Assembly (NCBI RefSeq): GCF_947648125.1
Contig: NZ_CANSMR010000019.1
Location: 62,001 to 126,000 of the forward strand
Direction of reading: 5' to 3'
DNA from: an uncultured Bradyrhizobium sp.
GTDB lineage: Bacteria > Pseudomonadota > Alphaproteobacteria > Rhizobiales > Xanthobacteraceae
DNA: 64,000 nt
Under the pieces are notes generated by a model that did no database searches, was not told the DNA's origin, and worked only from the letters and a program-made list of their open reading frames with translations. Below, piece after piece: positions 1 through 8,387 of this stretch. How positions within the stretch are numbered: position 1 is the first letter of the stretch; every line of letters starts with the position of its first letter. Both the position numbers and the translations under genes were made by a program.

Positions 1-775
1 TGCGCTCTCCGCGGCGAATGCGGTGGATGAACACGCGCTGCCCGGGCACCCGCGCCTCGGCGGCCGCAACCGTCAATCCGACGATCGCCGCGCGATCATC
101 CAGCCGGTAGGCACGCATTTCGAACTTGCGCCAGGCGGACGCCAGGCCGGGCTTGGCGCGCGTGATGCCCAGGGCCTGTTCCAGCTTCAGCGCTTCCGTC
201 TTCAGGTCGATCTTCAGCAGCGCCGGAACGACAATCGTGCAGAACGTGATCACGCCGGCATAGCCGAAGATGTAGCAAACCGCATCGGCCACCGCGATGT
301 GCGAGACAAACAACGCACGCTCTGCGTCGGAAACGGGCAGCGAATTGACTGCGTCGGTCGCCGTACCCATTGCGGCACTCTGGCTCAGCGCACCGGACAG
401 GAGTCCGGCCGCAAAGCCGGGGTCAAGTCGCAGTACGCGTGCCACGACGATCGCGGCGGCAAGGCCAGTGAGGCTCACGACAACGGCCATCAGCACCGGC
501 TTCAGCCCGTCGCGCTTCATCGCCAGCACGAATTGCGGACCGACCGAATAACCCACCCCGAACAGGAACAGCAGGAACAGGAACGATTTGGTCATGCTGG
601 AGACGGGCACGTGCGCGAAGTCGCCGACCGCAAGGCCGGCGAAGAGCGAGCCCGTCACCGGGCCAAGGCTGAAAGCGCCGATCCTGAAGCTGCCGATCCA
701 GTAGCCGGCCGCGATCACCAGGAACAGTGCGAGCTCCGGATAGCGGACCAGAAACTGCTGTAGCCAGATCAACAT
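1..775 (-). CDS. aspT: Aspartate:alanine antiporter AspT-like, second copy (3' part outside window)
   Basis: I translated this frame by hand from an ATG whose complement is at 773-775. It is open to the window edge, giving the first 258 residues. The N-terminus (MLIWLQQFLVRYPELALF) and the following hydrophobic segments, with FLFLLFLFGVGYSVGPQF and a GALSQSAAMGTATDA stretch, match the Asp-Al exchanger membrane domain of the full copy just upstream. The open frame ends at the start of the cytosolic TrkA_C-like domain. AspT-type carriers swap aspartate for alanine across the inner membrane. Only 15 bases separate it from the stop of the upstream copy, so the two are probably co-transcribed. Two tandem paralogues may form a hetero-oligomer or handle different substrates (inference). 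Confidence 0.85.
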   Translation of the reverse strand, partial: MLIWLQQFLVRYPELALFLVIAAGYWIGSFRIGAFSLGPVTGSLFAGLAVGDFAHVPVSSMTKSFLFLLFLFGVGYSVGPQFVLAMKRDGLKPVLMAVVVSLTGLAAAIVVARVLRLDPGFAAGLLSGALSQSAAMGTATDAVNSLPVSDAERALFVSHIAVADAVCYIFGYAGVITFCTIVVPALLKIDLKTEALKLEQALGITRAKPGLASAWRKFEMRAYRLDDRAAIVGLTVAAAEARVPGQRVFIHRIRRGER

Positions 776-790
776 TTTCCAGGGCCGCGG

Positions 791-2482
791 CTACGTCATC
801 ATCATCACGAGCACCATGCCCCAGATCGTCAGCAGCGTGTTTCCGACCGCGTAGGTGACGGTATAGCCGAGGCCGGGTATCTGGCTTTTCGCGCGGTCGT
901 TGATCATGCCGAGCGATGCGGTGGTCGTGCGTGCGCCGGAGCAGCATCCGAGCAGGATCGCGTCGTGGAAGCGGAACAGGTATTTGCCGACGAACATCGC
1001 CAGGATCAGCGGAACGGTGGTCACGACGACACCCCAGAGGAACAGACTGAAGCCAAGCTTCTGCAGACCTGCGACAAATCCCGGTCCCGAGGAGATGCCG
1101 ACCACGGCGATGAAGACGTTCAGGCCGACCGAGTTCATGAACCACACCGTGGGTGAGGGGATGCGGCCGAAAGTCGGGTGCACGGATCGCAGCCAGCCGA
1201 AGAACAGACCGGAGATCAGCGCGCCGCCGGAGGTGGACAGAGTGAGCGGCACGCTTCCGATCTTGTAGACGAAGGCGCCGACCAGGGCGCCGATCGCAAT
1301 GGCCGCGCCGATGAACGCGACGTCGGCAACGTCGGTCGCGCGATCCGGCCGGCCCAGCATCTTTGTGGTGGCTGCGACATCGGACGTGCGGCCGACCAGG
1401 GTGACGATGTCGCCCCGATTGATCTTGGTGTTCGGCAGGATCGGAATCTCGGTCGCGATCGCGCCCCGGGCGATCCTGCGCAGGAACACGCCGCGCGCGC
1501 CCGGTTCTTTCGCCAGTTGCTCCAGCGTCTTGCCATCGACGTCCTTGCTGGTCACGTAGACATCGACGCCCTCGATCGGCACCGCAAGCAGCTCGCGATC
1601 GTCAACTTCCTCGGCCTGCTCGCCGATCAGCTGCACGAGCACATCGCGGCGGCCGGCGACGGCGACGACATCGCCGGCATGAATCACGGTGTCGGAGGCT
1701 GCCTCCACGATCTGCCCGCCTTGCCGAAGCCGAAGGACGAAAATGCGATGATCGGGAATCAGGGCCTCAGCCTGCGCGACCGTTTTGCCGACGACAGGCC
1801 CGCGCTCACGAACGCGATAGGCGCGCACGTCGAACTGATGCCAGGCCGTTCCCGGGCCGCCCAGCTCCTTTTTGCCGCCATGCTCCTCTTCATATTTCTT
1901 GCATGCGGCCTCGAGATCGATGCCGAGCAGCGCAGGCCCGAGCAGGGCCAGCACGATCGCCGACCCGACCGTGCCGAAAATATAAGTCACGGCATAGGCG
2001 ACCGGCATGGCATCGAGCAGTTTCTTGGCTTCGTCCGCGGGCAGGCCGAGGCGATTGATGGCGTCGGTCGCGAGTCCCATCGACGCGGAGATCGTTTGCG
2101 AGCCGGCATAGAGCCCGACGGCCGATCCGACGTCGTAACCGGCGATCTTTGCGCCGAGATACGCCGAGAGCAGACAGAAGACGCAAACCACGGCCGCAAA
2201 AATCGCCTGCGGAATGCCGTCCTGTGCGATGCCGCGCACGAACTGCGGCCCGACGCCATATCCGATCGCGAACAGGAACATCAGGAAGAAGAACGGCTTG
2301 AGCGGGCCTGAAATGGTGATTCCGATCTGGCCGATGATGACCGCGGCGATCAGCGTCGCGGTGACGGCACCGAGGCCGAGACCCTTGTAGGTGAAGGATC
2401 CGAAATAATAGCCCAGGGCCAAAGAGAGGAAGATCGCGATCTCGGGATAGGTGCGGAGCGTCTGGAAGAACCAATCGATCAT
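791..2482 (-). CDS. aspT: Aspartate:alanine antiporter AspT
   Basis: This 563-residue inner-membrane exchanger has the usual AspT length. Hydrophobic segments cover about residues 5-180, two TrkA_C-like soluble domains about 210-380, and a second membrane half the rest, ending GMVLVMMMT. In this family uptake of aspartate and release of alanine plus CO2 after decarboxylation generates proton-motive force. I chose the start [14 protein letters not shown] at 2482. An upstream in-frame ATG would add 27 polar residues, and the paralogue at 775 begins at the equivalent point. It is divergent from aspD, and two FNR/FixK-type dyads lie in the shared intergenic region. The substrate is inferred from the aspD neighbour. 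Confidence 0.9.
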   Translation of the reverse strand: MIDWFFQTLRTYPEIAIFLSLALGYYFGSFTYKGLGLGAVTATLIAAVIIGQIGITISGPLKPFFFLMFLFAIGYGVGPQFVRGIAQDGIPQAIFAAVVCVFCLLSAYLGAKIAGYDVGSAVGLYAGSQTISASMGLATDAINRLGLPADEAKKLLDAMPVAYAVTYIFGTVGSAIVLALLGPALLGIDLEAACKKYEEEHGGKKELGGPGTAWHQFDVRAYRVRERGPVVGKTVAQAEALIPDHRIFVLRLRQGGQIVEAASDTVIHAGDVVAVAGRRDVLVQLIGEQAEEVDDRELLAVPIEGVDVYVTSKDVDGKTLEQLAKEPGARGVFLRRIARGAIATEIPILPNTKINRGDIVTLVGRTSDVAATTKMLGRPDRATDVADVAFIGAAIAIGALVGAFVYKIGSVPLTLSTSGGALISGLFFGWLRSVHPTFGRIPSPTVWFMNSVGLNVFIAVVGISSGPGFVAGLQKLGFSLFLWGVVVTTVPLILAMFVGKYLFRFHDAILLGCCSGARTTTASLGMINDRAKSQIPGLGYTVTYAVGNTLLTIWGMVLVMMMT

Positions 2483-2604
2483 GATGTCACCCGTTCTGCT
2501 GTCCCGGGGCTTCGGCATGCGCCCGCATCGATCTCGTGCAAGCGGCCGAAAAAGGGCGAGCAACTGTATCGATCGACATCAGACGGTGGCTGACAGGAAG
2601 GATG

Positions 2605-2618
2605 TTGATCTATGTCAA
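2605..2618. promoter_or_regulatory. FNR/FixK-type box upstream of aspT
   Basis: TTGATCTATGTCAA fits the TTGAT-N4-ATCAA consensus of FNR/FixK with one change. It is 123 bases upstream of the aspT start at 2482. A class-II geometry (centre at -41.5) would put the aspT transcript start near 2570. Confidence 0.75.
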
Positions 2619-2735
2619 CCGCAGCTGCGAAGGCCTCGCGATTTCATCACGTTGCCGACACCACGCGTTTGGTTCGCACTATTGCATCGTGACGCGGTCA
2701 TCCGTCGCTGCGGTGGCATCGTCTGCGCGAGACCG

Positions 2736-2749
2736 TTGACATAGATCAA
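2736..2749. promoter_or_regulatory. FNR/FixK-type box upstream of aspD
   Basis: TTGACATAGATCAA is close to the inverted form of the dyad at 2605. With the centre at -41.5, aspD transcription would start near 2784, 64 bases before its ATG. Each divergent gene therefore appears to have its own box. Confidence 0.75.
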
Positions 2750-2847
2750 GGCTCGTCACCGGCCGGCGGTCATGCTCAGCGCGATTGCGCAGGCGAGGAG
2801 CCTGTCCGCCTCCATTCCAACACCTTGCATCGTCCCGGGAGTGTCAA

Positions 2848-4479
2848 ATGGCCGATCTTCTGACCTTAAAGAAATTCGAGGCGTTGAGCCCCTTCGAGAT
2901 CAAGGACGAGTTGATCAACCTCGCGAAGAGCAATTCGAAGCGCAGTCAGATGCCCTTCCTGAACGCCGGGCGCGGCAATCCGAACTGGGTGGCGACCACG
3001 CCGCGCGAAGGCTTCTTCCTGCTCGGACAGTTCGCCATGACCGAGAGCAAGCGGGTGATGGAGCATCCGGCGGGCATCGGGGGCATGGCTCAGGCAAAGG
3101 GCATTGCCGGGCGGTTCGAGGCCTGGCTCGCACAGCACAAGGACATGCCGGGCGCGAGCTTCCTGACCGAGATGCTGCCCTTTGCGGTGAAGAAATTCGG
3201 CTTCGATCCCGACGCGTTCGTCCACGAGCTGGTCGATTCGATCATCGGCGACAATTACCCGGTGCCGGACCGGATGCTGGTGCACAACGAACGGATCGTG
3301 CACGAATATCTGATGTGGGCGGTTTGCGGCGAGCCACGGCCGGCCGGGAAGTTCGACATCTATGCGGTCGAGGGCGGCACGGCGGCGATGTGCTACCTCT
3401 TCAAGTCGCTGAAGGCCAATCGGCTGCTGGTGCCCGGTGATACGATTGCGCTGGCGACGCCGATCTTTACGCCCTACATCGAGATGACGCACCTGGAAGA
3501 CTACGATCTGAAGGTCGTTCAGATCAGGGCTCCGCAGGAAAACAAATTCCAGTTCACCGACGAGGAAATCAGGAAGCTGGAGGATCCGAAGGTCAAGGCC
3601 TTCTTCGTCGTCAATCCGTCCAATCCTCCGGGGATGGCGCTGAGCAAGGAGACGATCGCCAAGTTGGCCAATCTGGTCAAGACCAAGCGTCCCGACCTGA
3701 TGATCCTCACCGACGACGTCTACGGAACCTTCGTGCACAACTTCCGTTCGCTGCTCGGCGAGCTGCCGCACAACACCATCGGCGTCTACTCCTATTCGAA
3801 GTATTTCGGCTGCACGGGATGGCGCTTAGGGGCCATCGCCATCCACGAAGACAACATCTTCGACAAGATGATCGCCAAACTACCGGACGAAGCCGTGAAG
3901 GCGCTCGACAAGCGTTACGGACCGCTCACGCTCGAGCCGCGCAAGCTCAAGCTCATCGACCGCATCGTCGCCGACAGCCGCGACGTGGCGCTCAATCACA
4001 CCGCGGGATTGTCGTTGCCGCAGCAGGTGATGATGAGCCTGTTCTCGCTCGCGGAGATGATGGATGTGAAGAAGGCCTACCAGGCCGCCTGCATGGAGAT
4101 CGTCAACAAGCGCCTGTGGTCGCTGCTCGACGGGCTCGGGCTCGCCGACAAGCTGACCCCCAATCCGAACTACGATGCCTACTATGCCCTGATCGACTTC
4201 GAGTTCTGGGCCCGAAAGAACATCGGCGACGATGCCGTCGAAAATCTTAAGAAGAATGTCCACCCGCTGGACCTTGCGTTCAGGCTGGCCGAAGCCCACG
4301 GGATCGTGCTGTTGAACGGGGGTGGCTTCGATGCACCGGAATGGTCGCTTCGTGTGTCGCTCGCGAACCTGCCTGACGATGTCTACGACGATATCGGACG
4401 CGGCGTCCGGACCATCGCCAGGGGCTATCGCGATGCCTATGAAGCGGCGACAGGGAAGGGGGCAGGCGCAAGGCGCTGA
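2848..4479 (+). CDS. aspD: Aspartate 4-decarboxylase (PLP-dependent)
   Basis: A 543-residue fold-type I aminotransferase-like enzyme, the normal length of AspD. It converts L-aspartate to L-alanine and CO2. Visible motifs are NPSNPPG in the middle, a TDDVYG cofactor-aspartate region, and SYSKYFGCTGWRLG, where Lys318 should bind PLP. The start at 2848 gives MADLLTLKKFEALSPFEIK; the longer frame from 2785 is less likely because its extension looks non-coding. It faces the aspT pair across an intergenic region with two FixK-type boxes. That supports an aspartate-decarboxylation/antiport cycle used under low oxygen, giving pH control or proton-motive force (inference). Confidence 0.93.
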   Translation: MADLLTLKKFEALSPFEIKDELINLAKSNSKRSQMPFLNAGRGNPNWVATTPREGFFLLGQFAMTESKRVMEHPAGIGGMAQAKGIAGRFEAWLAQHKDMPGASFLTEMLPFAVKKFGFDPDAFVHELVDSIIGDNYPVPDRMLVHNERIVHEYLMWAVCGEPRPAGKFDIYAVEGGTAAMCYLFKSLKANRLLVPGDTIALATPIFTPYIEMTHLEDYDLKVVQIRAPQENKFQFTDEEIRKLEDPKVKAFFVVNPSNPPGMALSKETIAKLANLVKTKRPDLMILTDDVYGTFVHNFRSLLGELPHNTIGVYSYSKYFGCTGWRLGAIAIHEDNIFDKMIAKLPDEAVKALDKRYGPLTLEPRKLKLIDRIVADSRDVALNHTAGLSLPQQVMMSLFSLAEMMDVKKAYQAACMEIVNKRLWSLLDGLGLADKLTPNPNYDAYYALIDFEFWARKNIGDDAVENLKKNVHPLDLAFRLAEAHGIVLLNGGGFDAPEWSLRVSLANLPDDVYDDIGRGVRTIARGYRDAYEAATGKGAGARR

Positions 4480-4648
4480 CGAGCGAAGTTCTGAATGCGG
4501 CGCAACAGCTGTCGGTGGAATGTTGCTGAATGTATCGCGCCGTCAGCCATCCGGCTCTTATAGCCCGATCGGGCTGGCCGGGTCGTTGCACGTGGTTCCG
4601 ACTTGTTGGCACAAGCTGCACGGTCACTCGGTGCCACCGTGATCTACA

Positions 4649-4837
4649 GTGACCATCATGCGGTACGGCAGCGACATATTTCGGCGAGCGTTTCGATCGA
4701 GCCATCCGGCTGGCGCTCGCAATTGGCTGCGTCGTTGGCTTGAAGCTGGCGACGGCGATTTTGCTTTCAGGACGGTGGTCATGACGGCCGGGATGCTCTC
4801 GACTGTCGCGTTTGCCTTTGGACTACTGTCGCCCTGA
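4649..4837 (+). CDS. Possible small membrane protein, unknown
   Basis: A 62-codon frame with a basic first half and a hydrophobic tail (VVMTAGMLSTVAFAFGLL) that could be one membrane helix. It ends 3 bases before the next, more convincing small gene. I recognise no family and see no strong ribosome-binding site, so it could be a chance frame. Confidence 0.3.
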   Translation: MTIMRYGSDIFRRAFRSSHPAGARNWLRRWLEAGDGDFAFRTVVMTAGMLSTVAFAFGLLSP

Positions 4838-4840
4838 GCG

Positions 4841-5161
4841 ATGAATGCGCTTCAAAATCGTTGCAAGTTCGACCGGATGTCGAGACCGTCTTGCGCCAGG
4901 TTAGGTATCGGGGCTTGGGCCACGATCTTCCTGTTCTGCTGCGCACGACACGCGGTCGCGCTGCCGCTGACGCCCTTCCGTTATGAAGCCCAGGCTCAGC
5001 GGCATTGTCCTGGCGATACCGTGGTCTGGCTCGATTTCCGCCGTGGACGTTACTATCTCAGGGGGCAGCGCCGCTATGGCAGGGGTTTTGACGGAAGTTT
5101 CGGGTGCAGGAATGAAGCCCGCGACAGCGGCTATCGGCGTTCGCTGTTCGGCCTCCGGTGA
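4841..5161 (+). CDS. Small secreted Cys-containing protein, hypothetical
   Basis: Up to 106 residues; the start could also be Met13 (4877). A hydrophobic segment (LGIGAWATIFLFCCARHAVALP) resembles a signal peptide. The mature part has RHCPGDTVVWLDFRRGRYYLRGQRRYG and a later Cys. I recall short exported proteins with a CPGDxVVWL...YGR...C pattern as common in Bradyrhizobium, with unknown function. The two cysteines could form a disulfide in the periplasm. Confidence 0.65.
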   Translation: MNALQNRCKFDRMSRPSCARLGIGAWATIFLFCCARHAVALPLTPFRYEAQAQRHCPGDTVVWLDFRRGRYYLRGQRRYGRGFDGSFGCRNEARDSGYRRSLFGLR

Positions 5162-5197
5162 CATCATCGTAGGCCGGCTTGGCGCCCCACGACCGAT

Positions 5198-5644
5198 CTA
5201 CCATCCGTAGCGCGGCTGGGCGTAGTATCCGTAACCTCCGTTTGACGGGCAATAGCCGGAGCCGTAACCATATCAGCTTTCGTAATAGGGATATTCGCCA
5301 TGGGCTAAGCTCGCGATGGCTCCGCCAACGATCGCACCGGCTGCGGCGGCGCCCTATCCTCGATAACCCCATCCGCGAGAGCCTCAGCCTCCGCCCCAAC
5401 GGACTTGAACGGCGGCATTGTCGACCGCGCCCTTCATGGCAGCGATGTTGGTCGGCAGGGGAGCCGCCCGGCTCATGCTGAAGCCGATCGTGCTCGCAAG
5501 CAGGATCAAGGCCAGCAAAGTTTTGGTGTTTGCCGTGGCGTCCTCCAGGCGCGGGTGACATTGGTGGTCGTGATCGAACGGCAGCCAAATCGAGATCGGC
5601 TTCCGATTCACGCTCAGTCGAGCCTGCCAGCCGGAGCCAGCCAA
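5198..5644 (-). pseudogene. Broken gene for a small secreted Gly/Tyr-rich protein (three internal stops)
   Basis: The frame holds a signal-peptide-like segment (LLALILLASTIGFSMSRAAPLP), then AAMKGAVDNAAVQVRWGGG. It runs on in the same frame through TGA (complement at 5384-5386), TAG (5354-5356) and TGA (5273-5275) to a stop at 5198-5200. Between the stops it still reads sensibly: GSRGWGYRG, AAAAGAIVGGAIASLAHGEYPYYES, YGSGYCPSNGGYGYYAQPRYGW. Each internal stop falls where Trp (TGG) would fit the aromatic/Gly repeat. No start codon is clear just before the signal segment. A degenerate FNR-type box lies upstream at 5648-5661. Confidence 0.7.
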
Positions 5645-5647
5645 AGC

Positions 5648-5661
5648 CTGATTTGAATCAA
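5648..5661. promoter_or_regulatory. Degenerate FNR/FixK-type box
   Basis: CTGATTTGAATCAA differs from TTGAT-N4-ATCAA only in the first base. It lies upstream of the broken minus-strand gene ending at 5198, so that gene probably once belonged to the same low-oxygen regulon. Confidence 0.5.
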
Positions 5662-5800
5662 ACTGGCGCCGGGACCTCTTTTGGGGACACAGACGCTCGA
5701 TCCTGCACCTTCGGACAATTGCGGCGAACGACAGTCCGGCGCCTAGTGGGACCGCGATCGCGGTCGTGATCCCGGCCGTGATCGCATCCCGACGACGTTG

Positions 5801-5838
5801 GAGCGGCCCCGATTCCTACCCCCGAACCGGGGCCGCTC
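5801..5838 (+). terminator. Long GC-rich hairpin, terminator-like
   Basis: GAGCGGCCCCG at 5801-5811 pairs perfectly with CGGGGCCGCTC at 5828-5838, an 11-bp stem with a 16-base loop. Only a short T-poor tail follows. It separates the broken gene region from the AI-2E promoter. It could also be a repeat relic. Confidence 0.4.
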
Positions 5839-5864
5839 CTTTGCGAGGGGTGGACGCGTGACGC

Positions 5865-5878
5865 TTGATCTGGATCAA
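5865..5878. promoter_or_regulatory. FNR/FixK-type box upstream of the AI-2E family gene
   Basis: TTGATCTGGATCAA is a perfect TTGAT-N4-ATCAA dyad. With the centre at -41.5 the transcript would start near 5913, which rules out any start codon inside the box and supports a start near 5946. Confidence 0.8.
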
Positions 5879-5945
5879 GCCCCGCGTGGCAGTGCGATGG
5901 CACCGTTTCCTGTGTGCCTACGGATGCTCAATCGAAAGCACGTTC

Positions 5946-7025
5946 TTGAAAACCCTTCGCCAGCTCGTGGCCGGAGACGAATTCATCCAGCTCGCAATTC
6001 GGCTCGGATTGCTGTCGCTGCTGATCTACTGGTCGTTCGTCCTGGTCCGCCCGTTCGTGCCGATCCTGGCCTGGAGCGTCGTGCTCGCGGTCGCGCTCTA
6101 TCCGGTCTTCAACTGGCTCACAGGGATGCTCGGGGGCCACGCGGGCATCGCGGCCCTGGTCCTGACCCTGATCGCGTTGGCCGTCGTCATCGGACCGGCA
6201 ACCTGGCTCGGGATCGGGGCGGTGGAGGGGGTGAGGGAGCTCGCCGGACAATTGAGCGCCGGTAATGTTGTCGTCCCATCGCCGATGCCGGGGATCAAGG
6301 ATTGGCCGCTGATCGGCGGCCCGCTCTACGACCTCTGGGATCGGGCGTCGACCAATCTGCGCGCCGTGCTCCGCGAGGTCGTGCCGCATCTGAAGCCGCT
6401 GGCTGGGATCCTGTTTGCGTTTGCGAGCAATGCCGGCGTCGGGATGCTGAAGTTTCTGCTGGCGGTCGTGCTGGCGGGGTTCCTGTTTCCCCACGGCCGG
6501 CAGCTTGCCGCGGCATGCAGGGGCTTCCTGTCCCGCATCGTGCCGGAGCAGAGCGAGCACTTCCTCGACCTGGCCGGCGCGACCATTCGGGCGGTCTCCC
6601 AGGGCGTTATCGGCGTCGCCGTCCTGCAATCGCTACTCGCCGGCATAGGCTTCAAGCTGGCGGGGATTCCGAATGCGGGCCTGCTGGCGTTCGTCGTGAT
6701 GCTGTTGGCGATCGTGCAGATTGGAGCGGCGATCGTGCTGTTTCCCGTCATCATCTGGCTCTGGTCGGCCAAGGACTTCACGACGGCGCTTGCCCTGACG
6801 TTGTTCTTCCTGGTCGTCGGCGTCCTCGACAATGTGCTGAAGCCGCTGGTCATGGGGCGGGGCCTGACCACGCCGGCCCTCGTGATCTTCGTCGGCGTGA
6901 TCGGCGGCACGCTTGCCCACGGCATCGTCGGCCTGTTCGTCGGCCCAATCATTCTGGCGGTCGCCTGGGAGTTGATCACGGCGTGGATCCGGGACGACCG
7001 TGCCCGGCAGGCGGGCGAGCGATGA
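5946..7025 (+). CDS. AI-2E family transporter (PerM/YdiK-like permease)
   Basis: About 359 residues with the spread-out hydrophobic segments of the AI-2E transporter family. Two to three helices lie at the N-terminus (LGLLSLLIYWSFVLVRPFVPILAW), then a soluble loop. The C-terminal half is strongly hydrophobic, with the family-like VLDNVLKPLVMGRG and GGTLAHGIVGLFVGPIILAVAWEL. It sits in the inner membrane; members export small molecules or exchange Na+/H+, and the substrate here is unknown. No ATG fits. A TTG at 5946 is my best start because the FixK box at 5865 would place transcription near 5913. The next gene overlaps its end by 4 bases, so the two are coupled. Confidence 0.85.
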   Translation: MKTLRQLVAGDEFIQLAIRLGLLSLLIYWSFVLVRPFVPILAWSVVLAVALYPVFNWLTGMLGGHAGIAALVLTLIALAVVIGPATWLGIGAVEGVRELAGQLSAGNVVVPSPMPGIKDWPLIGGPLYDLWDRASTNLRAVLREVVPHLKPLAGILFAFASNAGVGMLKFLLAVVLAGFLFPHGRQLAAACRGFLSRIVPEQSEHFLDLAGATIRAVSQGVIGVAVLQSLLAGIGFKLAGIPNAGLLAFVVMLLAIVQIGAAIVLFPVIIWLWSAKDFTTALALTLFFLVVGVLDNVLKPLVMGRGLTTPALVIFVGVIGGTLAHGIVGLFVGPIILAVAWELITAWIRDDRARQAGER

Positions 7026-7462
7026 TACTGCTTCAACTCATCGTGGGATCGGCGGTGAGCGCGATCAATATCGCGGTCCATTCGCTATTCACCGTCGCGG
7101 TGATTGGGCTGCTGCGGAACATCGCCTTGAGCGCAGCCGGCAGGCCTGGATTGCAGCTCAGCGGCGTGATGGTGGCGGCCGCGCTGATCCTGATGGTCGC
7201 ACACACGCTGGAGATCATGGTGTGGTCACTGGCCTATTTCGTAATGAGTGCCGCGCCTGCGGATAGCGATCTGATCTATTTCGCCTTCGTGAATTACACC
7301 ACGCTTGGTTACGGCGACGTGATCCCGGTAAAGGCGTGGCTGTTGCTCGGCCCGATGGCCGCCATGAACGGCATCCTGATGTTCGGCTGGTCGACTGCCG
7401 TCCTGTTCGAGGTGCTGCAAAAGACCATCGAACGCCAGGGCACACTCACGAAATCCTCGTAA
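7022..7462 (+). CDS. Two-helix ion channel protein (Ion_trans_2)
   Basis: 146 residues with an ATG overlapping the previous stop. Four hydrophobic stretches are visible, at about residues 8-30, 45-70, 85-95 and 105-130. The third is a pore loop with the K+-channel-type filter TTLGYGD at residues 93-99. No cytosolic RCK or cyclic-nucleotide domain follows, so it is a minimal pore protein. Coupling to an AI-2E permease behind a FixK box suggests ion or pH homeostasis under low oxygen (inference). Confidence 0.85.
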   Translation: MILLQLIVGSAVSAINIAVHSLFTVAVIGLLRNIALSAAGRPGLQLSGVMVAAALILMVAHTLEIMVWSLAYFVMSAAPADSDLIYFAFVNYTTLGYGDVIPVKAWLLLGPMAAMNGILMFGWSTAVLFEVLQKTIERQGTLTKSS

Positions 7463-7470
7463 TGTCCCGG

Positions 7471-8139
7471 TCAGTTGTCGAGCCTGGAGAGCTGGTCGCG
7501 GTCGACCAGCATGATTTCGCGCTGGTTCGAACCGAGGAAGTTGAGGGCTCCGTAGGCGTGCAGCTTGGATAGCGCACGCGATACGGTCTCGAGGGTCAGT
7601 CCGAGATAGTCGGCAATATCGCGACGGCACATCGGCAAGGCGACGACGCCGACGCCGGTCAGCCGGCGATCCATTTCGAGCAGAAACGCGGCCACCCGCT
7701 CCAATGCGGTCTTGCGGCCGAGCAGCAGCATATGGTCTTCGGCATGCTGCAGGTTGCTGGTGGTCATGATCAGCAGGTTGCGAGCCAGGTCCGAATCGGA
7801 ATGGGCCACCCGTTCGAGGCTTGTTCGCTTGATCAGGCGCACGTTCGTGTCGACGATGGCTTCGGCTGTGAAGCGATGAGTTTCGGCATTCTCGAGACCG
7901 AAAATATCTCCGACGAGGTGAAAAGCACCGATCTGGCGTCGTCCGTCGGAGAGCAGCTTGTAGCTGCGGACAGCTCCCGAAACGACCTGGTAGACGTACT
8001 CTGCGGGCTCCTTCTCGCCGTAGATCTCGGCGCCCCTTCGGTAGTGGAATTCGCTGGTGATGAAGTTGGCGCGATTGGCGGTCAGCCCACCGAGGATGCT
8101 CGGTATATTGGCCGGTCTGACATTGACGCGAGCGAACAT
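7471..8139 (-). CDS. Crp/Fnr-family regulator, FixK-like
   Basis: 222 residues from the ATG at 8139, which follows a purine-rich AAGAGAG. The longer frame to 8253 lacks such a site. The N-terminal cyclic-nucleotide-type beta-roll covers about residues 25-130 (GAEIYGEKEPAEYVYQVVSGAVRSYKLL is typical). The C-terminal helix-turn-helix contains CRRDIADYLGLTLETVSRALSKL. The only Cys in this version is in that DNA-binding domain, so it lacks the FNR Fe-S cluster ligands and resembles FixK proteins, which bind TTGAY-N4-RTCAA. It is a natural candidate to act on the dyads at 2605-23301. Its control is unknown; a different perfect dyad lies upstream at 8254. Confidence 0.88.
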   Translation of the reverse strand: MFARVNVRPANIPSILGGLTANRANFITSEFHYRRGAEIYGEKEPAEYVYQVVSGAVRSYKLLSDGRRQIGAFHLVGDIFGLENAETHRFTAEAIVDTNVRLIKRTSLERVAHSDSDLARNLLIMTTSNLQHAEDHMLLLGRKTALERVAAFLLEMDRRLTGVGVVALPMCRRDIADYLGLTLETVSRALSKLHAYGALNFLGSNQREIMLVDRDQLSRLDN

Positions 8140-8253
8140 GGACCAACTCTCTTTTACAACGGTCTTGCGCCGTCCGCAGCGGTATCGAAAACGCTTGTCC
8201 GCGTGCAATGAGTACGACAGGGTCCGACCAGGCTCTATTGGTCTTGAGGCCAT

Positions 8254-8267
8254 TGTCCCAAAGGACA
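8254..8267. promoter_or_regulatory. Perfect dyad TGTCC-N4-GGACA between fixK-like and kinase genes
   Basis: TGTCCCAAAGGACA is a 5+4+5 palindrome lying 115 bases upstream of the regulator start and 121 bases upstream of the kinase start. It does not fit the FNR consensus. An imperfect relative (TGTCCCATGGTACA) lies at 10980-10993, before the receiver gene at 11129. It could be an operator for the FixJ-type regulator encoded here (inference). Confidence 0.45.
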
Positions 8268-8387
8268 GGGTGCGCGAAATGCGGCAATTTGTTCGTAATT
8301 GGTACGCAAGTCCTGGATGACTTTTCAGTATTGCGACGATAACCGTGCTAGCTTTCCTGAACCCGTTGATCTCCGGCTCCGAGCGCT

